Shown: positions 23,726-32,610, numbered from the stretch's first letter. The stretch is 64,000 nucleotides of DNA from Spirochaetota bacterium (GCA_029265615.1 JAJUIB010000001.1:202729-266728); one strand, 5' to 3'. A program made the numbers and translations. Notes: a model not told the origin generated them from the sequence alone.

Positions 23726-24778
23726 CTAGTAGCCCTTTTTGCGCTCCTCGAGTCGGTCGAGGATCTTTTGCCATGCCGCGACTTCCTCGGCCGAGGGCGG
23801 AAGCCCCGAAGCGAGTACCCGGTCGATGCGCGAAAGGAGGTCGCGAACGGCGACAAGGTCGGCGGCGAGGAGATCGGCCCTGCTCGCGCCGGGCGTTGCA
23901 AGAACCGTCTGGGCGAACAGCGCCTCGGTGGCCGCGCTGACACTCGGGCCTGAGCTTGGCTCAGGATAGCCCTTTTCATTGAAGGCGCCGAGGAGCGTTC
24001 TGATGACGCGGGTTGCGCCGCGCGGAACAAGGGCAGGCTCCCAATAAAGCGCAAGGGCCGAATCGTTCACCGAGTAAGGAAGTAGCGTAAAGTTACGCGC
24101 CGCATTCGCCTCGAAGGACCAGGGCTCGTCATTGAGCCGCTTCCAGTTGGCAAGAAGCGCGCGGTCGGGGCGATCGAGTCCCTGACCCGACAGGAGCACC
24201 ATGAGCTCGAGACGGGGGCCGGGAGTCGCTATCCAGACATCCTTGTCCGCCGACGTGATTGAAGTCTCCTGGACAACCCGTGCACGCTGGTCGGTGCGAA
24301 AATGGACGCCAGACTTCTCGGCGAGCCAGGTGTCGAGAAGGAAGCGGAGCCCCATCGACGCGTCGCGCTGCGACACGTTCTCAAGGGAAAACGTTATGCG
24401 AATGCCATCAGCGAGCGCCGCCCCCTCAGAACGGGCGAACTCGAGATCCTGGCGCACAACGCATGCAGCCGACCGGAATTCGACGCGGACTCCCGATTCG
24501 GTCCGAGACGCAGCCACGCGGAATTCGGCTGAGTCGCCGAGTCTGTAGTTTTTGCCGTCGAGCGAAAGCGTCACATAACTCGTCCTGGGATCGTCGGCGA
24601 ACACGAAGGGCTCGTAACGGTCTTTGGCAACGTCGACGAGTCGGAAGAGCGACACGCGCCCCGTCGACTCGTCGGCGACAATCTTGACAAGCCCCGCTTT
24701 CGCTTCAAGCGCGAAAAGGCGAGCCGCGCACAGGGTGCAGGCGAGGAGTACGGCGAGGGAGGTGGCGTTTTTCCTCAT
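23726..24778 (-). CDS. Secreted protein of unknown function, 350 aa
   Basis: A signal peptide (MRKNATSLAVLLACTLCAARLFALEA) is followed by a long beta-rich domain of about 230 residues (GLVKIVADESTGRVSLFRL, GVRVEFRSAACVVRQDLEF, GIRITFSLENVSQRDASMGLRFLLDTWLAE) with the look of a galactose-mutarotase-like or beta-sandwich fold. The C-terminal ~80 residues are helical and charged, ending LDRLEERKKGY. I do not recognise the family. Its ATG overlaps the stop of the upstream TPR gene by 4 bases and its stop is 3 bases from the next gene, so the four genes from 25812 to 22172 form one unit. Confidence 0.75.
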   Translation of the reverse strand: MRKNATSLAVLLACTLCAARLFALEAKAGLVKIVADESTGRVSLFRLVDVAKDRYEPFVFADDPRTSYVTLSLDGKNYRLGDSAEFRVAASRTESGVRVEFRSAACVVRQDLEFARSEGAALADGIRITFSLENVSQRDASMGLRFLLDTWLAEKSGVHFRTDQRARVVQETSITSADKDVWIATPGPRLELMVLLSGQGLDRPDRALLANWKRLNDEPWSFEANAARNFTLLPYSVNDSALALYWEPALVPRGATRVIRTLLGAFNEKGYPEPSSGPSVSAATEALFAQTVLATPGASRADLLAADLVAVRDLLSRIDRVLASGLPPSAEEVAAWQKILDRLEERKKGY

Positions 24779-25812
24779 TTGCTGGCCTCACGGGCAAGAG
24801 CTTCGAGATAGAAGGCAAGGAGGTCGAGCGCCCGGGCCTTTGCGGCAAGCGCGTCCGCGGCGGACGACACGGGTACGGCGGGAGCGGGCAAGGACGCGGG
24901 TACCGTCTCGCGCGCGGCCGCCTCTGGCGCGGCTTTGGCGGTCTCAAGAGCTAACTTCGTCGCAGCGAGTTCGGCTTCGGTCGATGCAAGACGCCGTGCA
25001 AGTTCCTCAAAGCGGGCTTTTAGCTCGGCGAGGGCCTTTTCCGATTCGCTTGCGACGCCGCGTTTTGCATCGGCGGCCTGCTTCTGATAGGCCGCGATTG
25101 CCTGCTCGTAGGAGCGCTCGCGACGGCGGAAGTCCTCGACAACGCGGAGCGACTCCTCATGGCTCCAGGTGAGGAGCTTGAGGAGCTCGCGTTCGCGGAA
25201 TTCGAGGCGGATGAGTTCTCGACGGTAGTTCGCCGCCTCGACTTTCACGCTTGTGGGGTACTTCTCCGCGACGGCGGCGAAGACGCGCTCAGCCTCCTCA
25301 AGCCGCCCGAGAGCATAGAGCGACTCACCGCCCCAGTACAGGGCGGAGGGCATAAGATCGTGGTTTGGCGCGGTTTCGATGAAGGCGGTGAAGGCGCGGA
25401 GCGCGGCGTCGTAATCGGCCTTGGCATAGAGAAGGCGCCCACGCTGATAGACGAGGTCGGGAACACGCGGGCTTGCGGGGAAGTCCTTGAGAAAGGCATC
25501 GAGCGCACGCTCGGCAGCGGCGCGGTCGCCTGAGGCGATAAGGCTCATCACCGACCAGTAGGCGGCCTCGGGCCGCTCGGCCGAGGCCTTGGGGTCGGAG
25601 AGAACGCGGCCAAAGGCTTCAAGCGCGTCGCGATAGCGCGCCTCGCCAAAGGCGGTAAGGCCCACGTCAAGCAAGGCCGCGGCGGCTGAAGTAGACGCCG
25701 CGGAAGAGGGTGCGGGAGGCAGGGCGGGAGCACTCGACGCAGGGCCCTCGGCCGCCGCAAGCCCAACGGCGCATATCGCGAGGAGGGCGAAAGGCGCTTT
25801 TTTCCTATGCAT
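24775..25812 (-). CDS. Secreted TPR protein with C-terminal coiled coil, 345 aa
   Basis: A signal peptide (FALLAICAVGLAAAEG) and an Ala/Ser/Pro-rich spacer precede four or five TPR units (VGLTAFGEARYRDALEAFGRVLSDP through YALGRLEEAERVFAAVAEKYPTS, about residues 50-195) of the BamD/CpoB type. A charged coiled coil follows (about residues 200-290), then an Ala/Pro linker and a short helix. There is no lipobox cysteine, so it is probably soluble in the periplasm. GGAGG lies 7 bases upstream of ATG 25812. Role inferred only as an envelope scaffold acting with the two following gene products. Confidence 0.78.
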   Translation of the reverse strand: MHRKKAPFALLAICAVGLAAAEGPASSAPALPPAPSSAASTSAAAALLDVGLTAFGEARYRDALEAFGRVLSDPKASAERPEAAYWSVMSLIASGDRAAAERALDAFLKDFPASPRVPDLVYQRGRLLYAKADYDAALRAFTAFIETAPNHDLMPSALYWGGESLYALGRLEEAERVFAAVAEKYPTSVKVEAANYRRELIRLEFRERELLKLLTWSHEESLRVVEDFRRRERSYEQAIAAYQKQAADAKRGVASESEKALAELKARFEELARRLASTEAELAATKLALETAKAAPEAAARETVPASLPAPAVPVSSAADALAAKARALDLLAFYLEALAREASK

Positions 25813-25829
25813 CTACGGGCCTCCGGTTC

Positions 25830-25858
25830 ATTATCGGCCGTGCGGCCGCAAAACTCAA
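25830..25858 (-). promoter_or_regulatory. Promoter of the TPR/envelope operon ending in dtd
   Basis: On the minus strand TTGAGT (25858-25853), a 17-base spacer and GATAAT (25835-25830) are followed by a short leader containing GGAGG before ATG 25812. Confidence 0.6.
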
Positions 25859-25927
25859 ACCCGCCGATCCTTTAAGGACATCCATAAAAAAGGCGATCCT
25901 CAAGGCGGCGCCCCGCCTGGCTCGCGG

Positions 25928-26593
25928 TCACCACGGGCGCAGGATGGCCTTGGCCGCGGCGACTTCGGCGGCGGGATCCGCGGCGCCAAAAAAGGCCGAT
26001 CCCATCACGAGGACGTCGGCGCCCGTCGCGCAACATGCATCGAGAGTTGCGCGGTTCACGCCACCGTCGAGCGAGATGAGGAAGGGAAGACCGCGTTCCT
26101 TCCTGAGCGTCGCAAGACGCCGCGCCTTGTCAAGACAAGCGGGGATGAGCGACTGGCCGCCGAACCCGGGATTCACGGTCATTATGAGCACGAGATCGAC
26201 AAAGGGCAAAAGCTCCTCGAGCGCAGAAAGCGGCGTCGAGGGCACGATGGAGACGCCGGGGCGCGGCCCGAGGGCGCGAATACGCTCGGCGAGACGGTGG
26301 GCGTGCACGGTTGCCTCGAGGTGAAATGAGATCCAGTCGGCGCCGGCTTTCGCAAATGCTTCGATGAGCAACTCAGGCTCGACAGTCATCAGGTGGACGT
26401 CGAGGGGGAGCCTGGTGCGCGCGCGCGCATCGGCGGCCATTTTGGGGCCGAAGGTGAGGTTTGGCACAAAGCGGCCGTCCATCACATCGAGGTGGGCCCA
26501 ATCCGCCCCGGCCCGCTCCATGAGCTTGAGCGCCCCCGCGATGTCCGCAAAATCGGCCGAAAGAAGGGAGGGCGCGACGCGCAAAGTTTCCAT
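25928..26593 (-). CDS. rpe: Ribulose-phosphate 3-epimerase, 221 aa
   Basis: This TIM-barrel enzyme interconverts ribulose-5-phosphate and xylulose-5-phosphate in the pentose phosphate pathway. Signatures are APSLLSADFAD at the start, HLDVMDGRFVPNLTFGP, DVHLMTVEPE, VLIMTVNPGFGGQ and SLDGGVN, which supply the metal-binding His/Asp residues and the phosphate site. The frame is open to 26665, but ATG 26593 gives the family N-terminus and lies 8 bases from an extended -10 box. It is single-gene and divergent from the TPR gene at 26750. Confidence 0.96.
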   Translation of the reverse strand: METLRVAPSLLSADFADIAGALKLMERAGADWAHLDVMDGRFVPNLTFGPKMAADARARTRLPLDVHLMTVEPELLIEAFAKAGADWISFHLEATVHAHRLAERIRALGPRPGVSIVPSTPLSALEELLPFVDLVLIMTVNPGFGGQSLIPACLDKARRLATLRKERGLPFLISLDGGVNRATLDACCATGADVLVMGSAFFGAADPAAEVAAAKAILRPW

Positions 26594-26601
26594 GGCGGCG
26601 G

Positions 26602-26610
26602 ATGATACCA
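26602..26610 (-). promoter_or_regulatory. Extended -10 promoter of rpe (leaderless layout)
   Basis: On the minus strand TGG-TATCAT (26610-26602) is an extended -10 element. No good -35 is seen at the right distance. ATG 26593 follows after 8 bases without a ribosome binding site. Confidence 0.5.
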
Positions 26611-26674
26611 CATCCCGCGCCAGCGCGCCAGCGCCTTGCCCCAACGGCAGATCATGTCGGCACAAGGCTTCCGA

Positions 26675-26704
26675 TTGACCAAGGGGGGGGCAATCGGGTA
26701 GTAT
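26675..26704 (+). promoter_or_regulatory. Promoter with a G8 tract in the spacer
   Basis: TTGACC (26675-26680) and TAGTAT (26699-26704) are separated by 18 bases that include eight consecutive G (26683-26690). A change in tract length would change the spacer length and so promoter strength. It drives the TPR gene at 26750 and probably greA. Confidence 0.62.
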
Positions 26705-26749
26705 CGAACGGAGTATCCGACACTGAAAGCTGCATTACAGCGGAAGAGC

Positions 26750-27688
26750 ATGGCCGAGCAAGAAACCGTTGCCGTTCTACTATCGAACGCGTACGAAAGC
26801 CTCAGGAGCGTCGACCTCCCCGCGGCCTCGCGCTTCCTCGACCGGGCCCTTGCCGTCGACTTCGAGGATCCCGAGGTTCTTCACGCACTCAAATGCGCGA
26901 ACTTCTGGTCCGAGCGCTTAAGCCGCATGGAATCGATGCCCAACCCCTTCGAACGCGGCGAATATGTGCTCGCCCAATGGAAGGGCTTTTCCTCCTTTGC
27001 CGCAAAGCTCGAGGGCGATTTCGAACGCTGTCGCTATGCATGGAAGCGCTTTGCTTTTTCACTCGCGCTCGCGCAATACCGCTCGCTTCCCCGGGAGGAG
27101 AAGGACTTTCACGAGGCGGAGCTCTCCCTCCGAATCGGCCGCTGCCACAAGGGGGCGGGGGACTTCGACGAGGCACTCCGCTGCCTGGAAGCCGCGACGC
27201 GCACGCGCCGCGACGATGCCGAGGTTCTCGCCGAACTCGCCGACACCTATGCGCTCAGCGGTGAAGCGCGCGCGGCTAAGGCGCTCTTCCGTGAGGCGTT
27301 TTACCTCGGGCCGCAGCGAATTGATCTCGAGCTCCTCGAGTCAGAGATGATCCGCCGCCTCGTCGAGCGGGTCGCCGCACTCGGCCATTTGGGTCCTGAG
27401 CTCGCCGAGTGGGTTCCGGTTTACGGGAACCTTTGGGGCGTTTTCAGTGTCAAGCGCGAACTCAAGGCCGTCGAAGTCGGAAAACTCCGCCAATCGATCT
27501 ACCAGCTCGAAAACGAGCTCAAAGAAAACGCTAAGGATCGCCGCTTCATCGTACCGCGGCTTATCAATCGATATTTCTGGCTCGTCGACCACACGGTCGC
27601 CGCGCGGGAAGACCGGGCGAAGGTCGAGGAGATACTCCTCAAAATACGTCTCGTCGATCCTGCAATCCATAAACAGTATACAGCCTAG
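26750..27688 (+). CDS. Cytosolic TPR protein, 312 aa
   Basis: There is no signal peptide or membrane helix. TPR-like hairpins are visible at about residues 10-35 (NAYESLRSVDLPAASRFLDRALAVD), 125-150 (LSLRIGRCHKGAGDFDEALRCLEAATR) and 158-185 (LAELADTYALSGEARAAKALFREAF). The C-terminal third is a charged helical region (VGKLRQSIYQLENELKEN). I believe similar proteins occur in treponemes but give no name. The ATG 26750 is preceded by GGAAGAG. It lies 12 bases before the greA fusion gene and is probably co-transcribed with it; both are TPR-like in part, which may reflect shared regulation of growth or transcription. Confidence 0.8.
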   Translation: MAEQETVAVLLSNAYESLRSVDLPAASRFLDRALAVDFEDPEVLHALKCANFWSERLSRMESMPNPFERGEYVLAQWKGFSSFAAKLEGDFERCRYAWKRFAFSLALAQYRSLPREEKDFHEAELSLRIGRCHKGAGDFDEALRCLEAATRTRRDDAEVLAELADTYALSGEARAAKALFREAFYLGPQRIDLELLESEMIRRLVERVAALGHLGPELAEWVPVYGNLWGVFSVKRELKAVEVGKLRQSIYQLENELKENAKDRRFIVPRLINRYFWLVDHTVAAREDRAKVEEILLKIRLVDPAIHKQYTA

Positions 27689-27700
27689 GGAGGAGAAGAT

Positions 27701-30385
27701 ATGGCCGAATCGCCGCTCGCCGTGAAAGTCCAGGACATGCTTAACGAGGAGAAATGGACCCGCGCCGCCTTGGGCTCCTATTCGATCACGAGCCTTAAAG
27801 AGCTTGACGCCCTCCTCGAGGAGGCAAGCCGCGAGAAGGCCATCGACGAGATCAAGGCGCTCTGCGACGAACACCTTGGTCACACGAAGAACTCGGTGGT
27901 GGCACTCTACCTTTCCGGCGTCATCGCGCTCATGCGGCAGCAGATCGACGACTCGGCGATGGTCGGCCTCATTGATCTGTTCGTCGACAACAAAAAGTGG
28001 AACGTGGTCGAATTCGTCTGCCAGCGGATGCTCGACTTCGGCGAGAATAAAACCGCGCTCCGCCGCCTCGCGGAATGCTACGAGGCCGACAGCCGCCCTG
28101 ACGACATGTATGCCGTCTGGGAGCGGCTTGTCCGCGTCGACTACGACGAGGCGGACATTGTCAAGGCGCTCGCGGAGCGCCGCGAAAAAGAGGGCAAGAC
28201 CGAAGAGGCAGTGGATTTCTATAAGAAGGCCCTCCACCGCTACATCAACAAAGGGCTTTTCACCAATGTCAAGGAGATATGGACCAAGCTCGTCGAGTCC
28301 TGTCCCGAGGACATCGACTTCTTCTTCCACGTTCAGCGCAAAATCGCGAAGCAGATCTCCGAGGACAAGGCCGCGAGCCTTCTCCTCGACCTCTACCGGC
28401 ACTACAAGACGACCGCTGACTGGAACACTGCGCTCGATATCCTCCGCGTCGTCATCGACTATGACGACAAGAACCCTGCACTCCGCAAGGAGGTAGTTGA
28501 ATGCTACCGCGGTAAGTACGCAGGCCACTCTCACCTCGAGGACTACATTCGCCTTTCCAACATCGGCCAGTCCTACCGCTCGATGCACGAGGCGATGGCC
28601 GACTTCGAAAAGCACATCGCCTTCGACGCGGGCAATTTCGTTTACCATCGCACCTGGAACGTCGGACGCATCGCAAGCGTGAGCGGCGACGAGATTGTGA
28701 TCGACTTCGCAAAGAGCCGCGGACATAAGATGACGCTCAAAATGGCCATCGACAGCCTTGTCACCCTGTCGAAGGACCACATCTGGGTCCTCAAGGCGAT
28801 TTGGAGCAAGGAGAAGCTCCACGACAAGGTGAAAAACGACCCCGCATGGGCGCTTCGCATCCTCATAAAGAGCTTCGACAATCGTGCCGATCTCAAGCGG
28901 ATCAAGGCGGAGCTCGTCCCCTCCGTGCTTACAGCGAGCGAATGGAATTCCTGGAGCGCGAAGGCGCGGGACATCCTCAAAACCGACTCAATGTTCGGTA
29001 ACGCCACCGACGCCATCGGTACCTACATTGTCCGCGACCGTCCGCTCTCCTACGAGGAGAAAATCTACAACCAGTTCAAGGCCGAGAAGAATTTCTTCGC
29101 CCGCGTGCAGTGCCTTCGGGACTTCCTTGAGAACGGTGAGCCCGATTCCGATTTCTTCGCCGAAATGCTCGCGTTTTTCACCGGCTTTGTGCGGTCCTAC
29201 CAAACAGCGAACGAGCAGGTCGTCGCGGCGTACCTCTTCCTCAAGGAACTCGCCGCGAAGTACAGCTTCCTCAAGGGCGCTGCCGCCCTCGGGTTCGCTG
29301 AGCTTTTCGAGGACATCGAAGATCCCGTCTCCGTCTACGAGGGCATCAAAGACGCCGAACTCAAGCGCTCTTTCCTGCAGCATGTACGCACCTTCATCCC
29401 CGACTGGGCGGATGTGTATGTGCGTATCTTCCCCTACTGCCTCAACGACTCGATGCTCGAGACGCTGAAAGCGGCGGGTCACGAGGACAAGCTCGTCCGC
29501 ATGGTTCTCGATATCATCGAGAACTACCGTGACCATCGCGAAGCCTTCATCTGGGTCGTCCGCAATCTCCGGAACGAGGAATGGTTTAAGGCGATCGGTC
29601 TCTCCTACGAGAAAATACTCATTACCCTGGTGCACATCCTCGACATCTCCTTTAAGGAGATCGAAAACCACCGGGACACGACCGAGAACCGCAAGATCAA
29701 CAAGCAGGTTCAGACGATTCTGTTCTCCGAGGGTGCCCTCGACGCGTTTGTCGAAGAATCGGACGCGGACACGGTCGAGCGCGTCTACACCCTCGTCGCT
29801 GATGTGAAAGACCTGGATCCTGCTATCAAAATGCGGCTCCGCCGCAAGATCATGGACAAGTGGCCCGAATTCAAGGTCTCGGGCGAAGAGGAGAAAACCG
29901 TCGTCTCGCGGGGCCTCATGGTGACCGCGGAGAAATACGAAGAGAAGAACAAGCTTCTCGCGGAGATTCTGGAAGTCGAGGTTCCTGCGAACCAGAAGGA
30001 GATCGCCTACGCGCTCTCGCTCGGTGACCTCCGTGAAAACGCCGAATACAAGGCCGCGAAGGAAAAGCAGGACGAACTCAACGCGAAGGTCGCGAAGCTC
30101 AAGAACGAGATTGAGCGGGCACAGATATTCGACAAGTCGACGCTCAACGCCTCGAAGATCGCCTTCGGCACGGTGGCGACCCTCCTTAACGAAACAACCG
30201 GCGAGACGGAGACCTACACAATCCTCGGCCCCTGGGAGTCAGATCCCGAGCGCAACATCATCTCCTATCTTTCGCCGCTCGGTAAAAAACTCCTCAACCA
30301 CAAGCCGGGTGAGCGGCTCCAGTTCGTCATCCACGAACGCAAGTTCCAGTACCGAGTCGAGCGCATCGAAACGGCGCAGTTCTAA
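27701..30385 (+). CDS. greA: Transcription elongation factor GreA with ~740-residue helical N-terminal extension, 894 aa
   Basis: Residues ~740-894 are a complete GreA: an N-terminal coiled coil starting MVTAEKYEEKNKLL, the conserved GDLRENAEYKAAKEKQDEL tip region with catalytic acidic residues, and the FKBP-like C-terminal domain (FGTVATLLNETTGETETYTILG, YLSPLGKKLLNHKPGE). GreA enters the RNA polymerase secondary channel and stimulates cleavage of backtracked transcripts. Upstream is a very long, mostly alpha-helical repeat region with TPR-like hairpins (ALAERREKEGKTEEAVDFYKKAL) and one beta module near residues 310-350 (RTWNVGRIASVSGDEIVIDF). From memory, treponemal GreA has the same long form. 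AGGGAGGAG lies before ATG 27701. Confidence 0.95.
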   Translation: MAESPLAVKVQDMLNEEKWTRAALGSYSITSLKELDALLEEASREKAIDEIKALCDEHLGHTKNSVVALYLSGVIALMRQQIDDSAMVGLIDLFVDNKKWNVVEFVCQRMLDFGENKTALRRLAECYEADSRPDDMYAVWERLVRVDYDEADIVKALAERREKEGKTEEAVDFYKKALHRYINKGLFTNVKEIWTKLVESCPEDIDFFFHVQRKIAKQISEDKAASLLLDLYRHYKTTADWNTALDILRVVIDYDDKNPALRKEVVECYRGKYAGHSHLEDYIRLSNIGQSYRSMHEAMADFEKHIAFDAGNFVYHRTWNVGRIASVSGDEIVIDFAKSRGHKMTLKMAIDSLVTLSKDHIWVLKAIWSKEKLHDKVKNDPAWALRILIKSFDNRADLKRIKAELVPSVLTASEWNSWSAKARDILKTDSMFGNATDAIGTYIVRDRPLSYEEKIYNQFKAEKNFFARVQCLRDFLENGEPDSDFFAEMLAFFTGFVRSYQTANEQVVAAYLFLKELAAKYSFLKGAAALGFAELFEDIEDPVSVYEGIKDAELKRSFLQHVRTFIPDWADVYVRIFPYCLNDSMLETLKAAGHEDKLVRMVLDIIENYRDHREAFIWVVRNLRNEEWFKAIGLSYEKILITLVHILDISFKEIENHRDTTENRKINKQVQTILFSEGALDAFVEESDADTVERVYTLVADVKDLDPAIKMRLRRKIMDKWPEFKVSGEEEKTVVSRGLMVTAEKYEEKNKLLAEILEVEVPANQKEIAYALSLGDLRENAEYKAAKEKQDELNAKVAKLKNEIERAQIFDKSTLNASKIAFGTVATLLNETTGETETYTILGPWESDPERNIISYLSPLGKKLLNHKPGERLQFVIHERKFQYRVERIETAQF

Positions 30386-30458
30386 AGGCACGCGCATCGC
30401 GGCCCCGATATGGCCCGCACTGTGGGCCTGCACCGGGGCCGCAACGAAGGGCACGACG

Positions 30459-32516
30459 ATGAAAAAGCACATTGCGAAATGTCTGTGGGTCCTGGCGCTC
30501 GTCGCGGCCCTTTCCGCCTCTTTCGCCTTCGGTGCGGAGGGGGGCCAAGCGACGGGGGCTGCGGACGTCGTCGTCCTCCTCGACGTCTCCCAGAGTGTGC
30601 TTCCGTATTTCGAGGAGGCGGTCGACTACGTTGTCGCTTCGGTCGTGCGGGACTATCTGAGACTCGGCGACACCTTTCACCTTCTTACGTTCGGGGAAAC
30701 GACCCAAGTTGAAATCGCGCAACGCATTTCCGACGAGCGCGACGTTAAGTCGGCGCTCGGGCGGCTCTATCTCCTATATCCCCTGTCGCGCAACACCGAT
30801 CTTGTCGCCGCCCTCGGCTACCTCTACCAGTACCTCGCCGACCTGCCGAATAGGCAGAAAATCGTCGTCGTGGTGACCGACGGAATCCAAAACCCTTCCG
30901 ACAAGAGCCCCTCGCACGGAAAGAGCGAAAGCGAACTGCACGCCGAAATCGCCTCCCTTGCCGCGAAAATCCGCCGCGAAGGCTGGCCGGTCTACCTTAT
31001 CAAACTGCCCTTCTCGCAGGAGCGCGGCGGCGCCGGGAAGAGCGACACCGAGCAGCGCACCGCCATAGCGGCAGGCACTGCGCAGCCGAGCTCAGGTGGC
31101 GCTCCAACCAGGCCCGCCGCCGCGGCTGCCCCTCCGTCCTCGAACGCGGGGGGAGAGACGGCGCAGGCAGGAAGCGCAGGCACTGACGGCGCAATGCCCG
31201 ATGTTGTGTCCGAACTCGGCAAGGCGCTCGGGACACCCGTCACCGAATACAGGCCTGAGGACAAAGAGGAGCTTGCCAAGAGGAGCCTCGCGCTTCCCGA
31301 ACTCAGATTCCCCGACCGACTCGGCAAACGCGGCTACACATTCTCGTTCGATCTCGGCGTGCGAAACCGCGCCGACACGGAACTCAGGCTTGAGCTTTCC
31401 CGCGTCATACTTGCCGATCGGAACGTCCTTGCGCAAAAGAGCTTTCTGTCACTCGGCCCCGGGAAGTCCGGAGTGCTGACCGTCGCCATCGCACTTCCGG
31501 AGACGCTCGAGCCGGGGCCGCAAGAACTGCCCGTAGAACTTTTTTTTGCCGACGGCGTGCGCGCGGTCCCCGCGAAGGGCATTCTTGCATTTACGCTTGC
31601 CCCCTCGCCGCTTGCAGGCATTCTGCGGACGGGCGCCAAGGCTCTCCTTTTCGCACTCTTGTGCTTCATCGGCATCGCCGCCGTCATCGTCGTGCTCCTA
31701 CTCCTCCGAAAGACGCCAGCCAGGGCCGCAGCTCCCGTGGTGGCGGCGGTGCGCGCATCCGCGGCATCCAAGCCCGGCGCGACGGCATCCATAGCGATGC
31801 CCGCCCGAAACGCAGCGCCTACGGCAAAGGAGGCGCCCGCCGCCACACCGGCGCCTGTTCCTGCGGAACGCGTTGGCCCCAAGCCTGTCACGGCATCCGG
31901 CCAGGCCGCGACAGTCGGCCAAAGCCCGGCAACGCACGCGCATACCGGCGCAATTCTTCCTCCACAGCCGCGCCCCGCGGCTGTGTCAGCGCCCGCTCCC
32001 GTCCCGGCCGGGACGCAGGATTCCTCGCCGCTTTCCGGGCTCAGTCTTGCTCACAGCACGACACCTTCCCTCACGAGGCCGCCTATTACAGCCGCACAGA
32101 AGGCGTCCTATGTCCCGCGCATCGCGCGACAGGGCTCACTCGAAGTCGAGCTCCGCGTTGTCGATCAGAATCCGCACATTGGAAGGCGCAACATCCATCT
32201 TCTCCATGCCGGCGCCTCCAAAACCGTCGGCGGCGGACGAAGCGACTACCTGGTGTTTCTCGTACCGGTTCCCGCCCACGCCGCCGAACTCCACTTCGAT
32301 GGCGAAAGCTGTGTCTTTGTGCCGCTCAAGCCGGAGCTCTTCCCCGACCTTGAGGGGCCGGTCGCCGATTGTCTTGGAAGGGATATCCGGATGGTTTCAC
32401 GCCGCGGCTACCCGCTCATCCTGCGCTTTACGAAATACGAGCGCCCCGAGGACAAGATCAACCGGCTTCTCCACTGCATCGAGACCCCCGGATTGTTCTC
32501 GAACCTCGATCCTTAA
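30459..32516 (+). CDS. Exported vWA-domain protein with membrane helix and FHA-like C-terminal domain, 685 aa
   Basis: A signal sequence (residues 1-25) precedes a von Willebrand A domain with an intact MIDAS: DVSQS (42-46), T113 (RNTDL) and TDG (140-142). An Ala/Gly/Pro linker (190-245) and a beta-sandwich (290-385) lead to one membrane helix (394-417). Then come an ~150-residue Ala/Pro-rich cytoplasmic linker and a C-terminal domain (about 575-685: RRNIHLLHAGASKTVGGG, SDYLVFLVPVP, GYPLILRF) that looks like a divergent FHA fold. This suggests a signalling adaptor spanning the inner membrane. The longer frame back to 30024 runs inside greA and is rejected; GAAGGG lies 7 bases before ATG 30459. 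It follows greA by 73 bases. Confidence 0.8.
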   Translation: MKKHIAKCLWVLALVAALSASFAFGAEGGQATGAADVVVLLDVSQSVLPYFEEAVDYVVASVVRDYLRLGDTFHLLTFGETTQVEIAQRISDERDVKSALGRLYLLYPLSRNTDLVAALGYLYQYLADLPNRQKIVVVVTDGIQNPSDKSPSHGKSESELHAEIASLAAKIRREGWPVYLIKLPFSQERGGAGKSDTEQRTAIAAGTAQPSSGGAPTRPAAAAAPPSSNAGGETAQAGSAGTDGAMPDVVSELGKALGTPVTEYRPEDKEELAKRSLALPELRFPDRLGKRGYTFSFDLGVRNRADTELRLELSRVILADRNVLAQKSFLSLGPGKSGVLTVAIALPETLEPGPQELPVELFFADGVRAVPAKGILAFTLAPSPLAGILRTGAKALLFALLCFIGIAAVIVVLLLLRKTPARAAAPVVAAVRASAASKPGATASIAMPARNAAPTAKEAPAATPAPVPAERVGPKPVTASGQAATVGQSPATHAHTGAILPPQPRPAAVSAPAPVPAGTQDSSPLSGLSLAHSTTPSLTRPPITAAQKASYVPRIARQGSLEVELRVVDQNPHIGRRNIHLLHAGASKTVGGGRSDYLVFLVPVPAHAAELHFDGESCVFVPLKPELFPDLEGPVADCLGRDIRMVSRRGYPLILRFTKYERPEDKINRLLHCIETPGLFSNLDP

Positions 32517-32589
32517 AACACGCAAGGGAAACGGCAGCGGCCTGTCTCGGCGCCAAGGCGGCGCGGCGGCGCAATTCCTGCAGTGTGCG

Positions 32590-32610
32590 GCAAGCTTTTT
32601 AGAAGCTTGC
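32590..32610. repeat. Perfect inverted repeat between convergent genes
   Basis: The 8-base arms (GCAAGCTT at 32590-32597, AAGCTTGC at 32603-32610) flank 5 bases and contain the TAA stop of the HEAT-repeat gene. No T-run follows on either strand, so a terminator role is uncertain. Confidence 0.45.

Noticed and set aside
25860..25927. Intrinsic terminator after rpe
   Set aside because: A GC-rich hairpin and a T6 run are present on the minus strand but are not adjacent in a standard arrangement, so the call was not made.
27341..28822. Long antisense open frame (493 codons) opposite greA
   Set aside because: It lies entirely on the complementary strand of clear coding sequence and has no promoter, ribosome binding site or domain; it is a codon-bias shadow.
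31547..31554. T8 run in the vWA-protein gene as a phase-variable switch
   Set aside because: It encodes Leu-Phe-Phe in an otherwise intact frame. Short T runs alone are weak evidence.
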